Below are positions 22,265-32,659 of a stretch of DNA of 64,000 nt, piece by piece. Positions within the stretch are counted from its first letter, which is position 1. The number at the start of each line of letters is the position of its first letter. A program made the position numbers and the translations under genes. Source of the DNA: Actinostola sp. cb2023 (lineage: Eukaryota > Cnidaria > Anthozoa > Actiniaria > Actinostolidae); contig JAUJYZ010000109.1 in NCBI GenBank assembly GCA_033675265.1, positions 372,001-436,000 of the forward strand. The letters run 5' to 3'. The notes beneath the pieces are model-generated. The model saw only the letters and a program-made list of their open reading frames with translations. It had not been told where the DNA came from and did no database searches.

Positions 22265-23330
22265 CTATTCATTATTCTTGTCAGTTAAAACGGGATTCAT
22301 GAAATTTGATAGAAGGCAACACACTGTCCATAGCTGATTGATAGTACCTAATGAACTAATTGGAAGTCTGTTGTTAAAGATCAGGAATCGCCTGACTTTC
22401 CCAATAGCACGTTTAACGTGTATTCTATGTCTTGCCACAGTTTGTGTTTGGATGACTTCACTTTCTTCAAATTGAGATTTTTCTCTCACGAATGGGGGGA
22501 TGTTGAGTTTTAGACCAAGTTTTTGTAATTCTGGATGAATGACAAACCCTTTATCAGCCATAATGGCATCACCAGCCTCCATTTCCTGAACCTCTCTTTT
22601 TCTTGAAAGCACATCTAAAAACCCACTTCTTGTGACAATCTCTTTATCAGAGATTGATCCTGTATATAACTGTGAAATAAACATGAATCTTCCTCTAGGA
22701 TCAACCCCTACAAGAGTTTTCAATGTATTTGTCGATTTATAACTTGAATAGCTTTGTGATTGAAGAACAAGTGAAGAAGGAAACTGGATGCGTACTTCAG
22801 TGCAATCTATTATTATGATGGTATTGGGATACTCTTTCTTGAACTTTTCAGGCATGTTATCCATAATGACTCTTCTATGAGGCCAGATTTTCAGTGTACA
22901 TACAGGACGTTTATCCATGCTATAAAGATATTTCATACAGTTCTCTCTGAAACTCCACATCTTACAGCAAGATCTAAATTTGTAAGGCCAAGGCGAAGCT
23001 TCATCATGACCAGAAGAAATTCATCTTCTACAGGTAGTACATGATCTCTGCTGGAACTGGCTTCAAATTCTGTGTCATCATCATTTTGAGATTCTGATTC
23101 TCCATCAGAATCAAAGAGGAGTGAAGTATTTATTATTTGGTCTTTGCTTGACTTGGTATTCCAGTATATAAGGTTGTCTGCTCCGTCCAGTTTTGGAAGG
23201 ATAAATTGAAGAACTTCTTTAAACCTGTTATAATCATTAAATCCAGTGAAATGGCTAAAGTTCGTCGAGTTCAACATACTAACAGAAAACCCCTCCTTCA
23301 CCTTCAGATGCTGTCTCAGTGCGTTCTGTA
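22265..23330 (-). pseudogene. DDE_4-type transposase of the second ISL2EU-like element, main part
   Basis: Read on -: LRQHLKVKEGFSVSMLNSTN, an acidic linker, then LVMMKLRLGLTNLDLAVRCGVS (helix-turn-helix-like), then after a frameshift near 22940 the nuclease. D in IIIDCTEVRIQ and D in IMADKGF are present. The third position, E in element 1 (RIHVERL), is Lys here (RIHVKRA), so catalysis would fail even if the frame were repaired. It ends with a stop at 22265. Element Y separates this part from the THAP finger at 24.46-24.7 kb. Confidence 0.85.
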
Positions 23331-24453
23331 CAGCCCCGCATATGATCCCGGCCCGCAAATGATCCCAGGCCCGCAAATGATCCCCAAACTAGGCCCGCAA
23401 ATGATCCCGGCCCGCAAATGATCCCGGCCCGCAAATGATCCCGGCCCGCAAATGATCCCGGCCCGCAAATGATCCCCGATGAGTTCCGCAAATGATCCCC
23501 AGTAAAACTTGAACTGGTGGGATACAAGTTGAGAGATTTTGAAAATTAATTAATTAATTAAAATAAAGTCTGAAAAGAAATCCTGAACAGATATATGGTA
23601 GAAAATTTATCAAGACGATTTTAAACCTCTTGACACTAATTTGTTACTGGTTCGACGGTCTGTCCAAGTCTAAAGAGAAAGCCGCAGACAAGTATGAATG
23701 CATGGCTAGTTTGCTTGGGCATGAAGCTGAAATTCACTATCACAGTCTCAAGGCAATGGTGTCTTCAAATGGAGACATAGCAGAGGAGCTCAAGCTAAAG
23801 TACGGAGAAGGGATTATTTCCGTAGAAATCTGCCCAAAGTGTGGGAAAGAGTTCGAAAGCTATTCAAAGGGAGTATTTGAGAGCACGAGGGGAAGTTTAC
23901 ATGTGTATTCCGACGACAATGAGTTCTGCGATAACTGCACAAAAGTTGGTTATTATACTTGACACTGAGCCAGAATAACACTTTTCTTTGACGTTGATTG
24001 AGTTCGTTACTGTTATAATATCATAATGATGACTCCTTAGTCGAAAACGTTTGAACAAACAAAACAAATTCTTAAGCCTTGTAAACTTTCAAAAAACATT
24101 ACTTAGCGAATATTATGTCAAAAATATATTGAGTTTTGCAAGAACTATATAGAAAACACTAATAATATGGTTATGATTATTATATGATTATTAGTTTTAC
24201 ATAAATGTTGAATATTGAAAAATAAATTTGCTTTGATATTTCTTTGACTATTATACTTGAATCCCACACCAGTCCCGAGTTCCAGTCCTAGTTTACTGGG
24301 GATCATTTGCGGGCCTCATTGGGGATCATTTGCGGGCCGGGATCATTTTGGGGATCATTTGCGGGCCTCATCGGGGATCATTTGTGGGCCTCATCGGGGA
24401 TCATTTGTGGGCCGGGATCATTTGCGGGCCGGGATCATTTGCGGGGCTGTACA
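23327..24453. mobile_element. Element Y: terminal arrays of CCCGCAAATGATC units
   Basis: TGTACAGCCCCGCA and TGCGGGGCTGTACA form the ends, flanked by GTTC on both sides (23323-23326, 24454-24457), which suggests a 4-bp target duplication. Behind each end is an array: about nine units built on CCCGCAAATGATCC (23336-23497) and about seven inverted units (24298-24446), with the spacer varying (GG, AGG, AAACTAGG, GATGAGTT). The interior has one 110-codon frame. It looks like a non-autonomous element of an array-terminus type. Superfamily not assigned. Confidence 0.7.
23630..23962 (+). CDS. Hypothetical zinc-ribbon-like protein inside element Y
   Basis: 110-codon frame between the terminal arrays. 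It has two Cys pairs, EICPKCGKEF and FCDNCTKV, about 39 residues apart in a spacing that could bind one zinc ion. The N-terminal half is helical and charged (KSKEKAADKYECMASLLG). I do not recognise the family. It begins inside a possible longer exon, since sequence upstream (near 23620) is open only briefly. It may be a captured host exon or the remnant of an element protein. No promoter seen. Confidence 0.35.
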   Translation: MTLICYWFDGLSKSKEKAADKYECMASLLGHEAEIHYHSLKAMVSSNGDIAEELKLKYGEGIISVEICPKCGKEFESYSKGVFESTRGSLHVYSDDNEFCDNCTKVGYYT

Positions 24454-24457
24454 GTTC

Positions 24458-24700
24458 TGCTTCCTCTTCTTCGTTACGAATTTCGATTTTTCTCTTTTTC
24501 TCCAGAAAAGACCTCTCTTTCACGTCTTTACTCCAGCTAAATATCGAAGGACACGCTCCCACTGCGAGTCTCTTTGCCTTCGTGTCCGATATTACAAAAT
24601 CGTCCTACCTGAAATGTTCTGAGCATACCTTAGTATACCTCGTGACCTTGAAGTCTCTTTTAGGATCACGCTTTATCCTCGACGTCCACACCTGAGAACA
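24458..24700 (-). pseudogene. THAP-domain remnant of the second ISL2EU-like transposase
   Basis: On - the frame reads FVISDTKAKRLAVG, then PSIFSWSK, matching the C-terminal AVPSIF signature of THAP zinc fingers. A Lys/Arg-rich stretch (FLEKKRK) follows and runs to the Y insertion at GTTC. The start with the first Cys pair was not located, so it may be in another exon. Beyond Y, coding resumes in a different frame at 23330. Confidence 0.55.
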
Positions 24701-25009
24701 AATATACACAGTATTATAAGCTTATAAAGTTTTAATACGAACAGAACTGAAAGTTTAGCAACAATGTACCATCGTAAAATCGGATAAAATATCTAAAATA
24801 CGGACTTTTAACATACCTTTAAAAGACGTTTATCCTTAGGAAAACAATGGAAAGACAGATTTTCCTGACATGAAGAAAAAACAGTTGTAGACCAACAGTA
24901 GTGAACCATGTTGTATTCAGTTACTTTCAGGCCGCAATTTTGTATTCTCAATGTTTACCCATTTCAGATCACGTGATCATGTCGTGACGTAGGAAGCTAA
25001 AGAGGTCTA

Positions 25010-25423
25010 TTACTAGTTACGTTAAGAGATTTGTTGAGAACTGTTTGCATCCGCAAGTGAAGAGCACAAGCGCATTAACTACTCAGGAGATTACTACTGC
25101 AGAAAGCACATGGATTAAGCTCGTACAGAACACTGTGAGTAAAGACGACCAAGAGGATCAGCTGAGAGGTGAGGATGGTTTGCTGCACCAGGACGGACGT
25201 ATACCCGTATCAACCCGTACTTCTGCCACGAAGTCATACATTGACAACGAGATTGGTGGAGTATCACCACGAGAAAACTCTACACGGGGGAGTGGACATG
25301 ACTATGTGCAGCATTCGTAGCCGGTTTTGGATTCCCAAACTACGTTCACTAGTGAAGTCCGTCATCCACAAGTGCAACAAGTGTAAACGATACAGAGTGA
25401 AACTCTGTAAATGTTCGAGTTAA
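25010..25423 (+). pseudogene. Bel/Pao retrotransposon fragment (integrase zinc-finger region)
   Basis: Starts TSYVKRFVENC and LTTQEITTAESTWIKLVQ, as in the Pao region downstream of reverse transcriptase. After a frameshift it reads VEYHHEKTLHGGVDMT and IHKCNKCKRYR, a clear H-H-C-C integrase zinc finger. The catalytic integrase core does not follow. The left side is cut at the end of the second ISL2EU-like element. Confidence 0.75.
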
Positions 25424-25471
25424 TATTCATGATTTAGTTTATGTAAATTTGATACGAACATTCCAGCGTGC

Positions 25472-25804
25472 ATGGGAAAGTCGAGTGAGAGCGGAGAGTG
25501 TGAGCAGAGAGGGCGAGCGAGATTCAGGAAAAGATGCCTTACAATTGGAGAAATTGTGACTAGTGAGATTCAGTGTAATAAACAATCAAACCTCTACAAC
25601 ATTTCTAATGTTGCACCAAGAGAGCATAGAAGGTCTAATACAAGTAAGGATACCCCTACCACTGCGGATGAAGAAATATTATACCTTGAACTAGAGATTC
25701 AAGAAAGCTCAAGATCATTGTCATCAACAGAGGAACATACTGAGAAAACTCCCGCCAGTTCTGGTCAACAGTTGGAACATGACTTCACTGGAGAACAGGA
25801 TTAG
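25472..25804 (+). CDS. Hypothetical 110-codon frame
   Basis: Hydrophilic, rich in Ser/Thr/Glu, with basic RGRARFRKRC near the N-terminus and an acidic C-terminal half (LELEIQESS, EEHTEKT). No domain recognised. It lies just after the Pao fragment and could be non-coding. Confidence 0.2.
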   Translation: MGKSSESGECEQRGRARFRKRCLTIGEIVTSEIQCNKQSNLYNISNVAPREHRRSNTSKDTPTTADEEILYLELEIQESSRSLSSTEEHTEKTPASSGQQLEHDFTGEQD

Positions 25805-26251
25805 TGACTGATTTATATGTCAGAGTTTTAGAGTATGTTTAGTTTCAAATCCTTTGATATATTTGGACATTCAACTTGGCACAACTTTGTCATTTATAGT
25901 TAATTTAATAATTGTTGTTATTACTGTACCTGATTGACCTTATTTAAAATATACCAAGTGATAAATTGGAATTGCAAAAAAAGCTAAAAATTGTTTGATG
26001 ACCTTTTCTTTTTCCAGTGTAAAAGTCACAATACATTTAGAGGATTTGAGTGAAACAAAGTACTTTACAAACCTTGTGACATCACCACTCTGCAACATGT
26101 TTTTGTTTTTCTTGAATATCTTAGCAAGCAATCATTTTACAAAAATATATTGATGATAACATTATTTCTTTGAATAATCTATAATCTATAATGCAATAAA
26201 ACACTTCATTTCAGTTGCACTTTAAAGGGAACACTATCCTGTTGGGCACAT

Positions 26252-26537
26252 TGCAGAATTGTGGAAACTATTGGCAGCTCATCATGGAAGTGAATTACCA
26301 AACTTGATTAAGCTTGCCCCCCAGCTTGCCCTTGTGTTGCCAAGCAATACAGCAGGTTGTGAGAGGGGGTTTGTGCTCAGAACAGAATAAAGAATGCATC
26401 GATGAACAGACTGAAAGCTGAAAGACTGGATTGCCTAATGACCATTAGCATTTACAAATGTAGGGACCTCCATCTAAAGACTTTGACTTTGCTCTAGCTC
26501 TTGCAAATGGGCTGAACAGAACAGGAGAATTTTGAAA
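26252..26537 (+). pseudogene. hAT transposase C-terminal (dimerisation) fragment
   Basis: Reads LPSNTAGCERGF then, after a frameshift near 26385, QNRIKNASMNRLKAERLDCL and TISIYKCRDL, the conserved hAT C-terminal dimerisation block, ending NGLNRTGEF and a stop. No upstream hAT catalytic region was seen. Element P inserted at the TTAA just after the stop codon. Confidence 0.8.
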
Positions 26538-26543
26538 TATTAA

Positions 26544-28177
26544 GAGCAGGTGAATGAGAAAATCAAGCAAAGTTGGAAATCAACATTTTTCACCCCCTTG
26601 AAATTTTGTGTGCAGGTAGACCACCCAGGGGGGTGCACAAAAACACCCCATGTTGGGGTCATCAAATGCATTGTTGCCATAGAAACGGCAATTGTTCCTT
26701 CTGGCCCATGTGCCACAAATTCAACCAAAAATGCCCTCCAGTAAAGGGCAAATGAATGAAGCTCGTTCTCCGGCGCATTTAAACCAATTTCATTCAAATT
26801 TGTTCCACAAGCAGGACACCTCTTCTAGTTTTAAAAATGGTCAATCACTACAATTCGCTTTGAGTATTCGCTCAGAAAATCAACACTTAACGAGGTGCCA
26901 TGTCGGCCATTTTGGTAGACATGAAAAACAGGCCAAACTATTTGGCTGATATCTTCTAAAGTACGCTCTTCTAAGATATGATACTTTTATCACAACTTCT
27001 ATAGACATTGATGTTTTAAGAGAGAATGTCCACTAAAACCGAGCATAATCAGAAAAATGTGGCACAAGTTGAAAAATATGGCCTACCTGATAATTAGTCC
27101 AGAGATACCCTATGACAAGGTAATAAACGTGGTGGGATTATTTAGTTGAAATGTTTTTTTAATTTTGAGAAAATCACGAAAATCCGTGACAGCCGTACAC
27201 ACCCTAAAAATGTTCGAAATTCAAGTGATTTTCGCCATCATAAGAGCCTTGCCTGTCAAAAGCGCAAAGAATACCAGCCTTTTCTGAGTTCGGATGTTAG
27301 TTTAGAAGGTATTCCTGAGCACTGTAAGACTAATTACAGATTTGTTAAGTATATTCTCAGTTCGCGACAAGCCGCTGAAAATTGCTCAGATTTTCTACTT
27401 TGAAAATTGCATGTTAAGAGCAATTTTTCAAAAAAATAATTTCCTGTGCGGTATTATTTAGAATAGCTTGAAATTCAGGTTCCGATAAATTGAAGTGTTG
27501 TTCTTAAACATGACCTAAAAATTACTCTGGTGCTTTGCTTCACCACCGACAAATAACGCGGTCAATTTTGACAAAATCACTACTTGAAATTGTCAACAAC
27601 TAATTATGCAAATTGAATCAAAATCTTATATTTGTGCAATGAACGTTTATTTTACCCGAATACACGATTAAAAACATATAGAAAGTGTCACAGTAAGTTT
27701 ACATTTCAACAACAACAGTTGAAGATTGATTTATGGGCCTAAATTTGTCAATTCGAATGTCCATTTTGATTCAGTCGTATCAACATTCAATTAGCAGTTT
27801 TTCACCTCACACGATATTCGCTAGATTTGATCATTAACTACAGTTATTTTTATGCAATAACATTATACCGACTGTTTTGGCGAAGAAACTTGAAGTCTTG
27901 CTCGATTTTATGTTGGACTTTTGAAGATTTTGAGAAGTAAATGCAGCAAACATTAGGGATTCAGACCTTCGTGTGTAGAAATATTTGACAGTCGCGCATA
28001 AACACTTGTCACGCGACCACCAGGGAATATTTTATGTTTCGCGCCATATTTCTTCAACGTAAATTATACTGCGTTACACTGAACACGAAATGTGTGAATT
28101 GTCGTACATAATAACATTAATCTACTATAATTATTAATAACTGTGATATTGATTTTTGATATCAGGCTAATTTTAAT
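26544..28177 (+). repeat. Left terminal inverted repeat of element P
   Basis: It pairs with the right arm over about 1630 bp with few differences. It has no gene: frames at 26540-26797 and 27146-27403 are mirrored in the other arm. A diverged direct relative of 27825-27960 follows at 28245-28380, inside the arm boundary. Confidence 0.85.
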
Positions 28178-28476
28178 ATGCAGTAAGTTGCGGGCCCTAA
28201 AACCAATCCCCCTCTCCCCACCCCTGAAACAACTCTTCTCTAGATTTGACTATTGACAACGGCCGGTATAATGCTATTGCATAAAATGGCTATTTACACG
28301 AAGAAACTTGAAGTTTTGGTGGATTTTAGGTTTTGAAGATTTTGAGAAAGATATATTATTTGACAATTCGTCTGTCACGCAATGACGAGTCACGAGTCTT
28401 GCGTTTTGTACACTTTTTAATGATGTATTTTCAGACAAAAATTAGTGAGTTATGAGGACTTGCAAAGTAGAATTGA

Positions 28477-31400
28477 ATGGAAATCAACTGCTCTTTTCAC
28501 CGTTTAGTTGGGGGCCATTGTGCTCCCGATAAACGAAGTCGAGATTCTAGCGAGGCATCAGTTATAGTTCCTCTATTGTCATGTGAAAAAAATATTTCAG
28601 CACACAAGCGAGCCGTGGGAATCAGTGATGTTCAATCTGAAGTAGAACTAATCTTAGCATGCGCTTCAATCTTCGTCTTTCCATCGGACGTTTCGCAATG
28701 GACCATCTGTCCTGCACATCGCGCATCTTTGGGCATTGGCTGGCGCAGAGGCTCTCAACGCTGCCGAGTTCCACCAGAGATGTCAAAGCATGCAAAGGAT
28801 GGGAAATAGCGGAAGGCGGATCGCGGCATCAACAAAGCGTTGTCCAAGACAATTCTTAACCGTACTGGTATCTTTGTTGCTGTTGGTTCGGGTAAGTATG
28901 CTTACGAATTGGAAAATACGAAAATCATGAAAAAGACGTCTGTTACTAATATTGTACATTACTAGCATCACGTACTGATTATACAATTTATTATTTTCGG
29001 ACAGGAATATGTTGTGACTGCAGATATACGACTTCTTCAGAGAGTACAACGCCGGCCGCAGACCAGGAAGAAACAATCGATATTATCAAAGGCATGGATA
29101 ATATTTCCTTGGTAAGCATGTTGCGCGACCACGCGAGGCGAAACTCGTGGATTATAGTTTTCCATTATTATTCGAAACTAAACAATCACAACTTTCGTAC
29201 TGAGTGGTCGCATAGTAATAAAAAAATGTATTTTCTTGTGCAGAATGAGGGACACGACAATCCCATACTTCACAGCACTCCCTTCACACCCGGAGGAAGC
29301 TTTTATATCCCCCCGCGTGACGCAACTTGTAGTGATGTCAGCTTCGATGACGTCACAATTATACCTCAGCCCCCAAAAAAGCCTCTAGATGCACTGAATG
29401 AATACCTGAATTGCGGTGATATCAGCCCTGTTCGGTCGCAGCTAAAGACATCATGGGAAAATACAAGCGAACGAACAAAGCGATATTACGTTCGAAAAAC
29501 GGGACAAGGCGTGGCGGCAATGGTGAAAGACATCGCACCACAAGTTACTGGATCGCTGTTCAAGGCAGTGTGTTCCTCGCAAGCAGTTCTCCACGCGCTC
29601 TGCAAAGAAGAAGAGGTCGATGAAAACACCTTGGATGTCACCCTAATGGAGGCTTTGGCCGAGAGTTATCAGGCTTCCGATTGCTGGGAGTCGCGCCGCC
29701 AAATTCTTTCAATTATGGCAGATAAAGTGCAGTTTAAGAAACTTTTACTGTGGATACCTGGTCTTACGAAGTATCGCTTCACAGAAGCCAAACGCCATTG
29801 CCTGGCTCACGGGAGGGGAGCACAGCTTGTGCCATCAGGTCGAGGACCAAGAATGGACATTTCCACTGAACAGATCAACCATTTTATTTCATTTATCACA
29901 AGCTCCCACATAGTTCAGGACCTGCCCTTCGGGGAGAAGACAGTAACATTGTGAACGAAACAGCTACTGAAAGTTCCAAACGTGATTGGGATGGCCATAC
30001 CGGAGAGAGTTGTCCAGCAATACCTCACCTACTGTGAAGAGTCGAGCTTTAAGACACTTAGTCGAAGCACTCTCCTGCGCATCCTGAACGTTTGCTCTGC
30101 TTCCGTTCGTAAGTCGCTGCAAGGATTGGATTATGTAAGTTCAGCTGGTGAACAGGCGTTCGACGATTTGAATGACGTTGTTGAAAAACTTGGAGACATG
30201 GGTCAGGGTATGGGCTGGGCTAATTAAGGACCAGCAAGCTCGTCTACAAGCAGGGAAGCGCTACCTAAAGAGTGACTATAAGGTATATTTGTTTGACTAG
30301 CTAGCATTCATTAAAAAAAACGCATCAAATCACATTGCGCACATGTATTCACTTTTTGTAAACAAGCGAATAAAAGTCATCGCTATTTATGTAGTGGTGG
30401 CGTTAAATGCTAAATTGCAAATGAGCTTCAATGTGCCAATCTGCGTTAGTACAGGCTAGTGGTAATTGTAAATGGCTCTATTTTTCAGTTGTACAGAACT
30501 GAGTGTATTTTAATCGTATTCCAGGTGCATGTCTCTCAAAGTTCAACGGTAGCAGACCACTGTCGTACATATGCCTTATCTGACCCAAAAGAGTTCGCCT
30601 TTCAGTCTGTTTGTGACCACGAGCACAACGATGTTTGCGACCGATATGATTTGTTATCAAGAGTTATAATAGACATACAGTCAGGTCTGGATGCGCAGAA
30701 ACAGAACGTGTCATCTAGTGTAATTGAATAACTTTCCTTTTAAGGTAAGCATGGGTGGCGATGGCGCCTGGGGCAATCGCTCTCTCCCTTGCTTCGATGG
30801 TTTTTCTTGGGAAACTTTGGTTTTCTTCTCTCCATCAAAAATGAACTAGTGAGATGAGTGTTAGGTGTTTAGAATATTAGAATGAACGATTTCTTCACAA
30901 GCTCCCAGGTCATACGTGCGAAAAACTATTTATTTTATTTATTTATAGTAAATCAGGCCAAAACAAGTATATTGGCATGGAAGGCGCATTTACTTTGCTC
31001 AGTAAACCAGGACGCTGCGCGTGTTCAGATCATCGAATCCGCCCTTGATGAATCAAGTGTACTGATTGTGCAAGACTGGGCCATGAAGTACATGCCAAGG
31101 AAATACCGCGAAAGCCAGACAGACTGGTTCGGCAAACGCGGTATTCCTTGGCATATTTCAGTGGCAATCAGGAGGGATAGTGCCGGGGAGCTGCAGATGC
31201 TTACCTTTGTCCATATATTCCAAGCGTGTACCCAAGACAGTACTGCGGTGCTTGCAGTGATGGCAGACACTATTCAGCAACTAAAGACCATTATGCCCAG
31301 AGTCAAGTCTATATACTATCGTCAGGACAATGCTGGCTGTTACCACAGCGGAGCCACCATTACATGCGCCATGGCATTGGACAAGCAACTTGATGTCAGT

Positions 31401-32659
31401 ATCAAGCAGCTTGACATCTCTGATCCTCAAGGAGGAAAGGGAGCATGTGACCGAAAGGCTGCGACCATCAAATCCCATATGAAGATATATCTGAACGCTG
31501 GACACGATATTGAGACTCCCATGCAGATGAAAGATGCAATCCTGTCCTCTGGTGGTGTGCCCTCTCTAAAACTGACTCTCTGTCGATCGGTCACAGTTCC
31601 TCATTCGATGCCTACGTATAAAGTAGAGGGTGTGAGTCTACTCTCCAACATAGAATATGGTGACAATGAAATTCGTGTTTGGAGGGCATACGGAGTAGGG
31701 CCGGGAAAGCTAATTCGAGCACAAAACCTGCAACCATCTGTTTTACCGAATCTCTCTGTTATTCACACGAATGAAAGTGCATGATTCTCCTCCATCAAGC
31801 AAAGACGGAAGGTACATCTGATAGAAAGCCAAGCTGACGAGGGACCTGCAGATACTACCAATGACGAGCCAGTACAACCAGAAGAGGCACTCTTTTCATG
31901 TCCAGAAGAGGGATGTACTAAGACATTTTTAAGGCATTCGTCGATGCAGCGACACTTGGATTGTGGCGTACATCAACGTACTCTTGAGCGTGAGACTCTG
32001 CTAGACAGAGCAGTCATAAGTTATGCAGAGAAACTAGAAAAACAGACCATGCCAGTACCTGAACTTGCCGCCAACACACGATGTAGCAGGAGCAAATATT
32101 GGGCCACAGATGGGATGGGCATTAAAATCTGGTGCTTTCCGCAGAACAAGATTTACCCAGACTCAGAAGTCTTATCTGATAAGCAAATTTAAACTAGGAG
32201 AAGAGTCTGGACAAAAGGCTGATCCGGCATCTGTCGCGAGGTCTATGATGGGCGCTAAAGACACAAGCGGTAACCATCTTTTCACTAGCAATGACTTCTT
32301 CACGACCAATCAGGTCTCAAGCTTTTTCTCGCGTCTCGCTGCTAAGAATAGTCTTCCAGAGTGTGAGGATAACAATCGCATTGACGATATGGAGAGCGCA
32401 TCAAATGAGGCCAGCATTGAGAAAATCACAAACGAGGCTAGCTGTGCACGAGCTAGTGCAAAAACAACCTATCACCTATGATGCATACAATCTATGTGAT
32501 ATGCCTTCGAACGCTACATTGAATAGTTTCTCAATTCCAGAGCTTAACGAAATGTGTAGCTTTTTTAACCTTGACATCTCAGACATATCAATAACGCTTA
32601 AAAAAACATATGTTGACAAGCTAAAATGGCTTTGTGAGGGATGCGTCTGCAAGCATTAG
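28477..32659 (+). pseudogene. Large RNase-H-like (DDE-type) / C2H2 orphan protein of element P
   Basis: Five exons fit GT-AG borders: 28477-28891, 29005-29111, 29244-30282, 30525-30744 and 30949-32659 (about 1160 codons). Order: an N-terminal Cys/His region (CPAHRASLG … GICCDCR); a long middle; a possible catalytic core with VLIVQDWAMK, then YYRQDNAGCYH, then DPQGGKGACDR (three acidic sites in RNase-H-like spacing); a C2H2 finger (CPEEGC…HLDCGVH); a homeodomain-like block (GWALK … TRFTQTQKSYL … KADPASVARSM … FFSRLA); and a short SAP-like end. Lesions: TAG 28807, TGA 29952, frameshift near 30222, TAA 30729, TGA 31782, frameshifts near 32090 and 32430. I recognise it as a recurring uncharacterised cnidarian protein. 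The transposase role is inferred from the flanking repeats. Confidence 0.7.

Larger units (their letters stand above)
20338..25007. mobile_element. Second ISL2EU-like element, reverse gene order
   Basis: A YqaJ exonuclease on + (21200-21844) and a THAP/DDE_4 transposase on - (24.7-22.27 kb) converge, as in the element at 1107-10429 but mirrored and highly diverged. Candidate ends are GACTGTTTTAGC at 20338 and GCTAAAGAGGTC ending 25007, inverted with 3 mismatches and each bordered by TA; this boundary is tentative. Element Y (23327-24453) interrupts the transposase. The right side abuts a Bel/Pao remnant. Confidence 0.6.

Noticed and set aside
23336..24446. Regularly spaced CCCGCAAATGATC repeats that look CRISPR-like
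   Set aside because: Spacers are only 2-8 bp and not unique, the two arrays are inverted to each other at element ends, and the context is eukaryotic.
20335..25009. AT target duplication for the second ISL2EU-like element
   Set aside because: The flanks do not show AT on both sides; only a TA reading fits, with imperfect ends. The boundary is kept as tentative without a TSD claim.
26540..27403. Open frames of about 85 codons in both orientations of P's arms
   Set aside because: They lie in the terminal inverted repeats and reappear mirrored at 33861-34118 and 37352-37748. There is no domain and no codon signal.
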